Shown: positions 33,902 to 42,751 of the stretch, in pieces
Numbering within the stretch: position 1 is the stretch's first letter
Layout: each line of letters starts with the position of its first letter
From: Thermaerobacillus caldiproteolyticus
GTDB taxonomy: Bacteria; Bacillota; Bacilli; Bacillales; Anoxybacillaceae
Reading direction: 5' to 3'
Length of the DNA: 64,000 nucleotides
Assembly (NCBI RefSeq): GCF_013761245.1
Contig: NZ_JACDUT010000007.1
Span: 161,139-225,138 of the forward strand
Position numbers and translations under genes: made by a program
The notes under the pieces: generated by a model
Seen by the model: the letters and a program-made list of their open reading frames with translations, nothing else
What the model was told of the DNA's origin: nothing
The model's database searches: none

Positions 33902-34135
33902 TCCCTATCACCTCGCTATGTTCACGATTCTGCCAATCTACTTGTATTCTATCAAATCGCTGTCGTAAATCCTATGACTGTTAGGAATTTTTTTCAACGC
34001 CTCTTGCCAACAATTGACGAACCGTTCGAGATGACCACTTTCTTTGCCGAATCCGCACTAGTTTTGTCAAGCCGAAAGGAAATCAGCACTCGATGGAAAA
34101 ATGATATAAGCAAGAAGAAAAAGGAGGAGGAAACT

Positions 34136-34642
34136 ATGGAGCTAAAAACAAGTAACGTCGCCAAACGCCTTGGGGTATCGCCGAAAACGGTTCAACGTTG
34201 GGTGAAAAAATATAACATTCCGTGCTCAAAAAACGAAGCTGGTCATTATGTATTTGATGCTGAAACACTGGCATTGTTAGAACAAATTAAGTTTGAACAT
34301 GGAGCCGCTCTAGAAGACAGCGATATCATCGATATAGAAGAAAAAGATGCCTTCTCTGCCGAAGCGTTTTTCACCACTTACGTCCAACCGCAACTCGACA
34401 AATTCACCTCACGCCTCCAGCGCATGGAGCGCCAACTTGATCAAAAAGCCGATGAAGTCGTTTCATTTCAACTATTGCAACACCGTCAAGAAATTGATGA
34501 GCTCACTACTTACATTCACGAATTAGAACAACGGCTGGCTCTTCTCGAAAAAGTCAATCACGACCGCTCCCTCGATGAAGAAAATAGCAGAAAAAAACCA
34601 AAACGACGCGGTCTTAGCCGCATTATGAGTTTATTTGCATAA
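34136..34642 (+). CDS. racA: RacA-like chromosome-anchoring protein (MerR-type HTH plus coiled coil)
   Basis: The 168-residue protein has an N-terminal MerR-like helix-turn-helix (VAKRLGVSPKTVQRWVKKY, with GHYVFDAETLALL as the wing region). An acidic linker, a coiled coil at about 80-145 and a basic tail RKKPKRRGLSRIMSLF follow. This is the layout of RacA, which binds the origin region and DivIVA to anchor chromosomes at the pole during sporulation. A longer ORF opens at 33974, but the ATG at 34136 has AAGGAGGAGG and starts at the HTH. A MerR-type regulator is the alternative. Confidence 0.75.
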   Translation: MELKTSNVAKRLGVSPKTVQRWVKKYNIPCSKNEAGHYVFDAETLALLEQIKFEHGAALEDSDIIDIEEKDAFSAEAFFTTYVQPQLDKFTSRLQRMERQLDQKADEVVSFQLLQHRQEIDELTTYIHELEQRLALLEKVNHDRSLDEENSRKKPKRRGLSRIMSLFA

Positions 34643-34654
34643 AATCGTTTCGTT

Positions 34655-34700
34655 CTCCCTTTCCGCTTGCTAGCGCACAGCGGGAAGGGAGTTCTTTTTT
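34655..34700 (+). terminator. Terminator after the racA-like gene
   Basis: CTCCCTTTCCGCT pairs with AGCGGGAAGGGAG, followed by TTCTTTTTT on the plus strand, 12 bases past the stop. Confidence 0.92.
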
Positions 34701-34821
34701 CCACTAGAATTCATCGCGCTACCTTTTACTTTTCTTAATAAATTTTTTATTGTTTTTTAATCATTTTGTCTTATAATAAATGCCGTTTTGACTAAGTTTA
34801 AACAAGAAGGAGCGGAGAACA

Positions 34822-36513
34822 ATGATACCGTGTAACAAACAAGTCAAAAACAAAGAACAAATAGCCATATGGATCGCAGTCCTCCTTTTAGCTCTTTATC
34901 TCTCTCCGCTTTATCTGTTAGGAGAAAACGCTCATATTCGCGTTCATGATAACTTAGATTCCAATATTGCGTGGTATAAGGTGCTGACAAAAAGCGGAGA
35001 GTTGTTTGGACCGCTCAATGCCACGATTCCACAAGTCATTAATGGTCTGCCTCGCAACGCTTTTGGCACGGAGTTTAGCGGCATCGTCTGGCTCCATGCC
35101 CTGTTTCCTTCAATGGTTGCGTATGCCCTTAGCCAGACGATTACACGAGTGTTCGCCTTTCTTGGGATGTATTTGTTACTAAAACGACACTTTTTGACAG
35201 AACAAGAGGCCTATCTCATTCGCGTCGGGGCAGCTCTCGCGTTTGCCCTTACCCCTTTTTGGCCATCAGGTATGTTAAGTACACTCGGGATGCCGCTTGC
35301 GCTTTGGGCGTTTTTAACCATTCGAAATCGACAAGCGTCATGGAAAGAGTGGCTCGTTCTTGCCCTTCTTCCGTTTTATGCAAGTTTTGTCCTTGGCTTT
35401 TTCTTCTTTTTAACGGCGATGGCATTACTTTGGTTGCGCGATGTCATCGTCAAAAAACAATGGAATCTCCCGTTCCTTGGGAGTATCGCCTTTATGACGG
35501 GACTGTTTCTAGCCATTGAATATCGTCTCGTTTACTCACTGCTGTTCGGAGAAGAACCGACGAGCCGAAACGAGTTTGTATCTTCCAAACTTGGTTTTTG
35601 GCACACGGTTCGCCTTGTCTTTAAAAATTATTTACTTGGACATACCCATGTGATGACATTGCATACCTTCATTATCTTACCTGTGCTTTTCATTGCATTT
35701 GCCTTTGTCATCGCCAAACAAAACAAGAAAATAGAAAAACAGTTTTTATTTCTATTTGTCTTAAATTTCGTCTTATCCGTCTGGTATGCGTTCTGGTTTT
35801 ACAAAGGGTGGCAGCCGCTCAAGGAAAGATTTTCGTTGCTGAACACTTTTAATTTCGCTCGCTTTCACTTTTTACGCCCGCTTGTCATCTATCTGGATTT
35901 TGCGATTGCGTTATGGATTCTCTGGCAAAGAGGAGAAAAATGGAGACGGTTTGTCGTTGTCTCCCTTGTCCTGCAAATTCTCTTGCTCTGTGGCTTTAAC
36001 GAAGAAATTCGTTATCGAATCATTGGCACTCCATCATTTAAGGAGTTTTACGCAGAGCATTTGTTCCAAGAGATTAAAGACTATATCGGACAACCACAAA
36101 GCTCCTACCGGGTCGCCAGCATCGGGCTTCATCCGGCGATTGCGCAATATAATGGGTTTTACACGCTCGACACGTACAACAATTTTTACCCGCTTTCTTA
36201 CAAGCACGAGTTCCGAAAAATTATTGCGAAAGAGCTCGATAAAAGTCCGGAACTCAAAGATTACTTCGATCATTGGGGCAATCGGGTGTATATTTTCTCA
36301 GCAGAACTAGGCAAGCATTACGATTTTCGAAAAACGTCTCATAAAAAGATTCGCCATCTTGACATCAACACAGACGTCTTTAAAAAAATGGGAGGACGCT
36401 ATATCTTTTCTTCTGTTCCGATTATGAATGCGAAAGAAAACCATCTTCGCTTGATGAAATCATTTGAAGACTCAGAATCCGTCTGGAAGATTTACTTATA
36501 TAAAGTGGAGTAA
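34822..36513 (+). CDS. Polytopic membrane protein, GT-C / DUF6044-like (YkoS-like)
   Basis: A 563-residue protein with about ten to twelve transmembrane segments in the first 400 residues and an extracellular C-terminal domain. The first outer loop carries acidic residues (IRVHDNLDSNIAWYK), as in GT-C glycosyltransferases that use polyprenyl-phosphate sugars. It resembles the YkoS/DUF6044 and YfhO-like proteins encoded beside CsbB-type enzymes. Its start has AAGGAG at good spacing. The next two genes encode a GtrB-type transferase and a GtrA-type protein, so it is likely the final transferase onto a surface polymer. The acceptor is unknown. Confidence 0.78.
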   Translation: MIPCNKQVKNKEQIAIWIAVLLLALYLSPLYLLGENAHIRVHDNLDSNIAWYKVLTKSGELFGPLNATIPQVINGLPRNAFGTEFSGIVWLHALFPSMVAYALSQTITRVFAFLGMYLLLKRHFLTEQEAYLIRVGAALAFALTPFWPSGMLSTLGMPLALWAFLTIRNRQASWKEWLVLALLPFYASFVLGFFFFLTAMALLWLRDVIVKKQWNLPFLGSIAFMTGLFLAIEYRLVYSLLFGEEPTSRNEFVSSKLGFWHTVRLVFKNYLLGHTHVMTLHTFIILPVLFIAFAFVIAKQNKKIEKQFLFLFVLNFVLSVWYAFWFYKGWQPLKERFSLLNTFNFARFHFLRPLVIYLDFAIALWILWQRGEKWRRFVVVSLVLQILLLCGFNEEIRYRIIGTPSFKEFYAEHLFQEIKDYIGQPQSSYRVASIGLHPAIAQYNGFYTLDTYNNFYPLSYKHEFRKIIAKELDKSPELKDYFDHWGNRVYIFSAELGKHYDFRKTSHKKIRHLDINTDVFKKMGGRYIFSSVPIMNAKENHLRLMKSFEDSESVWKIYLYKVE

Positions 36514-36527
36514 AGGGGGAAACTATC

Positions 36528-37538
36528 GTGAAAAAACCGGTATTAACGATTGTTGTACCATGTTATAACGAAGAAGAAGTGTTCCTAGAAACCGCCAAAC
36601 AATTAACCGCCGTATTGGAAGACTTATTGGACGAACATCTCATCGCAGCCGAAAGCAAAATTTTGTTTGTAGACGATGGTAGTCGTGACCGAACATGGTC
36701 GCTCATTGAAAAAGAAAGCGAAACTAATCCGTTTGTAACAGGCTTAAAACTATCGCGTAATTTCGGACACCAAAAAGCGCTTCTGGCCGGACTTGAAACA
36801 GCAAAAAACTATTCTGATTGCGTCATTTCGATTGATGCGGATTTACAAGATGATGTCTCTGTTATTCGTGAGTTTGTGGTGAAATATTGGGAAGGGTTCG
36901 ACATTGTATACGGAGTGCGCCGCAGCCGCAAAACAGACACCTTTTTCAAGCGAGCGACCGCTCAAGGCTTTTATCGTTTTATGCGAAAAATGGGTATTCA
37001 TCTTGTTTATAACCATGCGGATTTTCGCTTAATGAGCAAACGGGCGTTGGAAGAATTAAGCCGTTACAGTGAAGCAAATGTATTTTTACGCGGAATTGTT
37101 CCCTTGCTTGGATTCCGCTCGACCGAGGTGCTATACGACCGAAAAGGGCGATTCGCTGGAGAATCGAAATACCCGCTCAAAAAAATGCTGGCATTTGCCT
37201 TTGACGGAATGACATCATTTAGCGTTGCACCGATTCGGTTTATTACATTCATCGGCTTTCTTTCGTTTCTCCTCAGCAGTGCAGCCGGCATTTACGCCCT
37301 GATCGTCAAATTATTAGGACATGCGGAATCCGGATGGACATCGTTAATGATTTCGATTTGGTTTATAGGAGGACTCCTATTAATGAGTATTGGCTTAATT
37401 GGAGAATATATCGGAAAAATTTATCAAGAGGTAAAGAGACGACCGCGGTTTACGATTGAAGAAAATTTATACTCTCGACAAATGGAACACGAGTTATCCC
37501 TTCCTTCATTCCATGAAAAAGAAAGGGTGAAATCATGA
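36528..37538 (+). CDS. GtrB/CsbB-type polyprenyl-phosphate glycosyltransferase
   Basis: A 336-residue family 2 glycosyltransferase. The N-terminus has VVPCYNEEEVF, the nucleotide-binding FVDDGSRDRTW at about 48-58 and the metal-binding DADLQDD at 103-109. Two transmembrane segments near 235-310 anchor it. It most likely moves a sugar from a nucleotide donor to undecaprenyl phosphate on the cytosolic face. It begins 14 bases after the GT-C-like gene and overlaps the GtrA-like gene by 4 bases. Confidence 0.92.
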   Translation: MKKPVLTIVVPCYNEEEVFLETAKQLTAVLEDLLDEHLIAAESKILFVDDGSRDRTWSLIEKESETNPFVTGLKLSRNFGHQKALLAGLETAKNYSDCVISIDADLQDDVSVIREFVVKYWEGFDIVYGVRRSRKTDTFFKRATAQGFYRFMRKMGIHLVYNHADFRLMSKRALEELSRYSEANVFLRGIVPLLGFRSTEVLYDRKGRFAGESKYPLKKMLAFAFDGMTSFSVAPIRFITFIGFLSFLLSSAAGIYALIVKLLGHAESGWTSLMISIWFIGGLLLMSIGLIGEYIGKIYQEVKRRPRFTIEENLYSRQMEHELSLPSFHEKERVKS

Positions 37539-37933
37539 ATCACCCCTTCTTTCGTTTTTTACTTGTCGGGCTGATGAATACGGCGGTTGGACTGTCTTCG
37601 ATGTATATGCTTCTCCATCTTGCCCATTTTTCCTATTGGTGGGCAACATTGATCGGCAATACGATCGGCGCTATTGTAAGTTACATTTTAAATCGTGTCT
37701 TCACCTTTCAAAGCAACGCTCCGATTGCCGATAGCGCCGTTCGCTTTCTTATCGTCATCATGACGTGCTATTTTGTTTCCTATCGCCTCGCGAAACAAAT
37801 CGCAGATTGGACAATGACAACCATTTCCATTGTACCTCCGCATTATACGAACGATATTGCCATTTTATTTGGCACAGCTCTCTATACCGTTCTCAACTAT
37901 CTTGGTCAAAAACGATTTGTGTTCGTAAAATAA
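37535..37933 (+). CDS. GtrA-family membrane protein
   Basis: A 132-residue protein with four hydrophobic helices and the GtrA-like sequence FFRFLLVGLMNTAVGLSS at the start, then SYILNRVFTFQS and NYLGQKRFVF. GtrA proteins are thought to flip or aid use of lipid-linked sugars made by GtrB-type enzymes. The overlap with the glycosyltransferase gene supports a joint system. Confidence 0.9.
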   Translation: MNHPFFRFLLVGLMNTAVGLSSMYMLLHLAHFSYWWATLIGNTIGAIVSYILNRVFTFQSNAPIADSAVRFLIVIMTCYFVSYRLAKQIADWTMTTISIVPPHYTNDIAILFGTALYTVLNYLGQKRFVFVK

Positions 37934-37973
37934 AAATGGGCTGCATCCGCATACGGATCAGCCCATTTTGTTT
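37932..37973. terminator. Bidirectional terminator between the gtrA-like gene and ctpB
   Basis: ATGGGCTG...CAGCCCAT with a complementary inner CATCCG/CGGAT forms an extended stem. TTTTGTTTGG follows on the plus strand and TTTTTATTTTACG on the minus strand. It lies between two convergent genes. Confidence 0.85.
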
Positions 37974-37976
37974 GGA

Positions 37977-39428
37977 TTATTGGAAAAGTACTTTCATTGC
38001 TGTCTTTAATTGTTCATCATTTTTGTCATCACGAATTGCTTCAAGCACTTTCGTTTGCAGCAATTCCGCTGTTGCCTTATCAATCTTTCCGGTGACCGGA
38101 AGGTTGTTTGCTTTTTGGAATTGTTTAACAGCTTCTACTGTTTTTTGGCTGAAATAACCATCCTCACGTCCCGGATCAAAACCAAGACCTTTTAACATTT
38201 GCTGAGCACTTTTTACTTGTTCGTTATTCATATCGTAAACAAGTTCTTTTTCAATATGGATTGGGCTTGCATAGAAGTATTCCGGTTGTTGCACCACTAC
38301 GTCCGGTTTGATTCCTTTTTTATGAATCCAATGCCCATCAGGAGTCAACCATTTATAAAGTGTCAGTTTGATATTGCTGCCATCGCCCATTGGAATCGCT
38401 TGTTGAACGGTTCCTTTTCCAAATGTCGTCTCTCCAACAAGCTTATAGCCTCCTGCTTCCTTCATAGCCCCTGCGAGAATTTCCGAAGCGGAAGCACTTC
38501 CTTTGTCAATTAACACGACAACCGGATACGGTTTTTTCGTTGCTAAATCAGAGTAGAAGCGCTGTTTATCACCATCGCGCTCTTCAATTTGTACATATGG
38601 CTTATCTTTCGGAATAAACTGTTTTAAAATTTCCTCGACGCTTTGTAAATATCCTCCTGGATTACCACGCACGTCAATGACTAATCCTTCAATTTTTTCA
38701 TCTTCTAATTTTTTTAATTTCTTTTTAAAATCTTGTGCCGTATTTTCTGAGAATGACGTTACTTCCAAATACCCAACCTTTTTCCCTTTGTACGTTTTCA
38801 TGGAGTCATATACTGTTTCGATTGGGATTTCATCACGGACAACATTTACTTTTAATACTTCCTTCACACCTGGACGAAGAACATCCAAGTGAACGGTCGT
38901 CCCTTTTTTACCGCGAATCTTCATTACCGCTTCATATAAATCGAGTCCTTCAATACTTTCTCCATTCACTTTAATAATTTGGTCGTTTGGTTTCAGTCCA
39001 GCCTTTTCTGCTGGTGAATTCTTAAACGGAGCGACAATCGTCACTTTTCCGTCAATCATGCTCACCTCGGCACCAATGCCTTCAAAGGAAGAATCTAATG
39101 ATTCGGTGAATTGATGTGCCGTTTCCTCATCCATATACACAGAATAAGGGTCATTGAGCGTTTCAATCATCCCTTGAATCGCGCCTTCAATTAATTTTTG
39201 ATCATCGACTTTTTGGACATAGCGATTTTTAATTAACTCGTACGCTTGTTCAACTTTCTTTAACTCTTCCTCCTCGCTTTTTGTTGCTTTGTTTGCATCC
39301 TGTTTCGGTTGGATAAGCGACATGTGATCACCCGCATCCCGGTCAACTAGCTGCATGCCGGCATACGTCCCGCCTGCCCCAACCAACATGGATAAAGCCA
39401 TTAACATTGCTGTCATTTTCTTGTTCAC
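37977..39428 (-). CDS. ctpB: S41 carboxyl-terminal processing protease CtpB
   Basis: A 483-residue secreted or membrane-tethered serine protease. It has an N-terminal signal/anchor helix (residues 5-25), a PDZ domain at about 112-195 (VAPFKNSPAEKAGLKPNDQIIKV), an S41 catalytic core and a C-terminal peptidoglycan-binding domain (about 400-465). The Ser-Lys-Gln triad is inferred as Ser313 (KGSASASE), Lys338 and Gln342 (FGKGTVQQ). In B. subtilis CtpB cleaves SpoIVFA to signal sigma-K activation during sporulation. The start is a GTG at 39428 behind GAGGAGG. Confidence 0.93.
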   Translation of the reverse strand: MNKKMTAMLMALSMLVGAGGTYAGMQLVDRDAGDHMSLIQPKQDANKATKSEEEELKKVEQAYELIKNRYVQKVDDQKLIEGAIQGMIETLNDPYSVYMDEETAHQFTESLDSSFEGIGAEVSMIDGKVTIVAPFKNSPAEKAGLKPNDQIIKVNGESIEGLDLYEAVMKIRGKKGTTVHLDVLRPGVKEVLKVNVVRDEIPIETVYDSMKTYKGKKVGYLEVTSFSENTAQDFKKKLKKLEDEKIEGLVIDVRGNPGGYLQSVEEILKQFIPKDKPYVQIEERDGDKQRFYSDLATKKPYPVVVLIDKGSASASEILAGAMKEAGGYKLVGETTFGKGTVQQAIPMGDGSNIKLTLYKWLTPDGHWIHKKGIKPDVVVQQPEYFYASPIHIEKELVYDMNNEQVKSAQQMLKGLGFDPGREDGYFSQKTVEAVKQFQKANNLPVTGKIDKATAELLQTKVLEAIRDDKNDEQLKTAMKVLFQ

Positions 39429-39714
39429 TCTCTTCTCCTCCTCACCCTACACCATACAGGAAAGGCACCACACAACGTGCCGTGCGATGCCTTTTATTAT
39501 CATCATATGGATTGCTTGTACATATTATGTATAAAATAAATCATCCATGCAATATCAGTTTACACGTTTATGTTTATTTTCTCAACTAAGAAGCAAGAGA
39601 ATTATTTATTTTCTCTTCCTTGAAAGGTGCCCTTTCGAAGAAAACATTAGAGCACATTAAAATAGGATTCAAACTCGTTGTCTGAACCCCATTTGTCTAC
39701 ACTCTCAGCTTATC
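39429..39714. other. Gene-free junction upstream of ctpB
   Basis: Apart from the ctpB ribosome-binding site there is no gene. AAAGGCA/TGCCTTTT at about 39461-39496 can form a terminator-like hairpin with no gene left to serve, and AT-rich DNA follows. This is the left border of the accessory block. Confidence 0.4.
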
Positions 39715-39950
39715 GACAAAGGCGGCAAGCTAAGCTGCCAGCAGATGTCCAAATAAGGAAAATTCGATATCTAAACATATCATAGAACAAGACAACGAGT
39801 CTGTGCTATGTTCAAACAGCTACTCAAAATCCTGAACGGGATGGAAATGATGCATATGCTGAAAAAAGGACAACTTCCACAAGAGGTGAAGTCTGTCCAA
39901 AATCGAAAGGAATCTATTAACGTTTTAGCATCGTATCATAATCTGTAATC
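39715..39950 (+). pseudogene. IS6-family transposase remnant (C-terminal part), copy 1
   Basis: Plus-strand fragments in different frames match the C-terminal third of IS6/IS240-type DDE transposases: LPADVQIRKIRYLN (about 39739-39780), then after frameshifts GMEMMHMLKKGQLPQEVKSV and QNRKESINVL (about 39840-39930). The N-terminal two thirds and both ends are not recognisable. The same family is seen, more completely, at 42752-43408 in the same orientation. Confidence 0.6.
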
Positions 39951-40022
39951 ATGTCCTATATTTCTAGTAAATGATCTTCGTACCGAAACCATGTTGCACA
40001 TCTGCATGTTTCAGAATATGAA

Positions 40023-40913
40023 TTAGTTGCCCCTTGAAAACCTATCGCGTATTTTTTTCAGTCTTGCATGATACTCTAAGATTTCGATTCTTGCTTTTTC
40101 AGCTAGAGGTGCAATTGGTCGTAAGTCTTTTAATCTCCAATAATCAACAATGACATCAAGCACTTGATCAAAATATTGAAGCGGACCATAATTCGCTTCT
40201 TTTGCAATGACAGCCATTCGATTTTCAAAGTCAGGCATAACAGCACCTGGCATTTTAAAATTCATAATCACATTGGCAATGTGATAGCAATAATTAGGTT
40301 CCAATTTCAAATGCTCTCGAATGACATCCCGATAAAACGCATAATGGAGTGTCTCATCTTTGGCAAGACGGCGCAATAACGTAGCAAGTTCCGGATCATG
40401 CTTACTTGCAACCTTGGCTACATTATTGTAAAACACCATCGTTGCAAGCTCTTGTAACGTCGTATACGTCATCGCTTCAATGGGTGTATGAAAATTAGCC
40501 GTAAATCCATTCTCAACGACTGATTTTCTTAATTCATGCAACCGTTTAGGATCAACATTTCGAGTGAGCAGCAAATAAGTCTCCAATAAATCAGAATGTT
40601 GATCTTCTTCCGAAGTCCAAGTATGGATAAAATCTGTAATAACAGAAAGGGATCCTTTAAAGGTTTCGGATAGATAGGTAGTAAACCATGGTAAGTTTAC
40701 TTCTGTTAATAAAGCTGTTTCGATAGCAGTAATCACACCAGAAGGCAGAGTAACTTGACTTTCATCCCAAGGAACTCTTTTAAAATCCATTCCCTTATCC
40801 CATGGTAAAAATTCATGATAGCTCCAATCGATTTTCTTTGCTCGCTCTTTATGTTGTTCATAAAGTTCTTTTAAACGTGATTCTAATCGAAAATCTAAAT
40901 CGTTTGTTAGCAT
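40023..40913 (-). CDS. Acyl-ACP-desaturase-type di-iron protein (ferritin-like)
   Basis: A 296-residue soluble helical protein with the complete ligand set of the fatty-acyl-ACP desaturase family: Glu71 (LLTEVNLPWF), Glu103/His106 (SEEDQHSD, ExxH), Glu155 (LQELATMV) and Glu187/His190 (KDETLHYAF, ExxH). In plants and actinobacteria these enzymes desaturate acyl chains on ACP using O2 and ferredoxin. The substrate here is unknown, and oxidase or N-oxygenase relatives are possible. It has a start ATG behind GGGAGAATGCT. The flavin amine oxidase gene lies upstream on the same strand, and both are enclosed by IS6 remnants. Such proteins are not part of the standard Bacillaceae core. Confidence 0.82.
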   Translation of the reverse strand: MLTNDLDFRLESRLKELYEQHKERAKKIDWSYHEFLPWDKGMDFKRVPWDESQVTLPSGVITAIETALLTEVNLPWFTTYLSETFKGSLSVITDFIHTWTSEEDQHSDLLETYLLLTRNVDPKRLHELRKSVVENGFTANFHTPIEAMTYTTLQELATMVFYNNVAKVASKHDPELATLLRRLAKDETLHYAFYRDVIREHLKLEPNYCYHIANVIMNFKMPGAVMPDFENRMAVIAKEANYGPLQYFDQVLDVIVDYWRLKDLRPIAPLAEKARIEILEYHARLKKIRDRFSRGN

Positions 40914-41114
40914 AGCATTCTCCCTTTCTCACTATTCAGCAAAATAAAAACTTGTCACTCTTTTAACGTAAATGGGAATTCGCAATAAGATGACGATCGA
41001 TAACGAGAATTATGCTATGTGAATCGTTGTAAGTTTTTGTTCTGTGCAAACCGCATAAAAGTATAATTATACGCAGTAATGTTTCCTACACCAATTCCCC
41101 TCTTTATTATTTAA

Positions 41115-42602
41115 TCAGGACTGAAAGAAAGTTCTTGGTAAGTCATTAACTTCATAGGCAACATGTATTCCGGACTCGATTGCACCTTGGATCCAACCGT
41201 GGGTAGATGAGGCATGTTCGCCAGCAAAATGAACTCTTCCTTCGGGAGAGGAAATATAGGGAGATAGTTCTGTCGCCTGTTCTGGTTTAAACATCGTGAA
41301 AGCTCCACCAGAGTACGGATACCGGACCCAGCTGTGGCTCGTTCCTGTTTCAAACTCACGATATACCTCTTTACCATGGATGATGGCCAAGTTTTTTAAT
41401 GAATATTCCAAACGATTTTCATCGCTCAAACTATCCCACGGTATAGTATCATCCTCCCATGTATAACTAGCCAAAATAACCCCCGCTTCTGTTGTACCAA
41501 GGCCATGACTCGGATATTGAGTATACGTAATAGGAAGATCAGAAACAGTTTTCCCGCCATACATGCCTTCCTTTTCCCAGAACCTGCTTTTAAACTGAAT
41601 GCCGGTCTTCGTAGAGCCCACATAATGAAGTTCCCGAATCGCCTTCCATTTGTTGTGAGAAAAAGAATCACGTGGTTCAACCTCTACAAATTGTAAGATT
41701 GAAAAAGGAATGGTCACAATTGCAAGATCACCGGTGATTTGAAATGGCTCCAAGATTCTTGTATGGACAGAATGAATGGTTACTTGATTGTTGTGCTGCA
41801 CAATTTTCCTCACCTTTTGTCCGAACATGATATTATCTTTCAATTGAGGAACAAATGCTTTAGGAAGTTGGTCGTTACCGCCTGTGATCTCATAAAAGAC
41901 AATATTAGGGGTAAACAAGATCATCAGTTCGCGTAACGCTTCTAGGAAAGAAAGTTCCGGAAATCCTTCCAGTGAAAGAAGTACTTTGATCATCTCGATA
42001 GCAGCCGGAGATAACGTGGTTCCAAACGGGTTATATCTCAAATAAGCGTCCATCGAGTATTTATCCAATTCTTTTACGACTAAAGGCCAATTCTTTCGCG
42101 GATTTTGGTTAATAAAATCTGTCACGGGCTTAATTGCTAATTGAAGCAGCTCCGTAGCAGTTCTCCCCCTTTCATGCGGTGCTACCGGAAAGCCCAAAAT
42201 GTCAGGGTTTCTTTCATACATCTTCAAACGAGTTTTGATTCCTCTAACATAGATAATGTCGTTAGGAGTGCTGTTGATAAACTTATTAATCGGAAGACGG
42301 AATTTTCTTATATATTCCAAAGTCAAAAAATGAGTATGAGGAATACGCATCGCACCCGCTTCAAGATACTGATCATCTCTAAAATCGGATCGCAACGTAT
42401 AGATCCGTCCTCCCACCCTTTCAGAAGCTTCAAGAATCGTCACATTGTGTCCAGCTTGTTTAAGCAAAGAGGCTGCGACCAGTCCTGCCATCCCTGCGCC
42501 AACAACGATGATCTTCTTGGAAATTTTTGTTTTTTGAAGTCCATTTCTGATGATAGCAATCATCTGATCGGATGATAACTTAGGATATATGTAACTTGAC
42601 AT
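41115..42602 (-). CDS. Flavin monoamine / L-amino acid oxidase family protein
   Basis: A 495-residue FAD enzyme. The dinucleotide-binding fold IIVVGAGMAGLVAA is at residues 31-44, Glu58 and ERVGGRIYT follow, and the C-terminal FAD-contact region reads VHFAGEHASSTHGWIQGAIESG. It belongs with L-amino-acid oxidases and monoamine oxidases, which convert amines or amino acids to imines with H2O2 release. There is no signal peptide, so it is cytosolic. The start follows GGGGGG. It lies 201 bases upstream of the desaturase-like gene on the same strand. The LIV transporter operon begins beyond the IS6 remnant. Confidence 0.88.
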   Translation of the reverse strand: MSSYIYPKLSSDQMIAIIRNGLQKTKISKKIIVVGAGMAGLVAASLLKQAGHNVTILEASERVGGRIYTLRSDFRDDQYLEAGAMRIPHTHFLTLEYIRKFRLPINKFINSTPNDIIYVRGIKTRLKMYERNPDILGFPVAPHERGRTATELLQLAIKPVTDFINQNPRKNWPLVVKELDKYSMDAYLRYNPFGTTLSPAAIEMIKVLLSLEGFPELSFLEALRELMILFTPNIVFYEITGGNDQLPKAFVPQLKDNIMFGQKVRKIVQHNNQVTIHSVHTRILEPFQITGDLAIVTIPFSILQFVEVEPRDSFSHNKWKAIRELHYVGSTKTGIQFKSRFWEKEGMYGGKTVSDLPITYTQYPSHGLGTTEAGVILASYTWEDDTIPWDSLSDENRLEYSLKNLAIIHGKEVYREFETGTSHSWVRYPYSGGAFTMFKPEQATELSPYISSPEGRVHFAGEHASSTHGWIQGAIESGIHVAYEVNDLPRTFFQS

Positions 42603-42751
42603 ACTTCCCCCCCTTTACAATGCTCGTCAAACCGTAAACTGACAAAAAGATGCCTTACTGTCATCTTATTCAGCCAGAAAGTACAGTTATGCAAAAAATC
42701 TCCGAAACTCGGACATACTGATACTACTAATCTAAAAAAAGGGGGTGACAA

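Noticed and set aside
42141..42575. 144-codon plus-strand ORF inside the amine oxidase gene
   Set aside because: It is antisense to an intact FAD enzyme and shows no recognisable motif.
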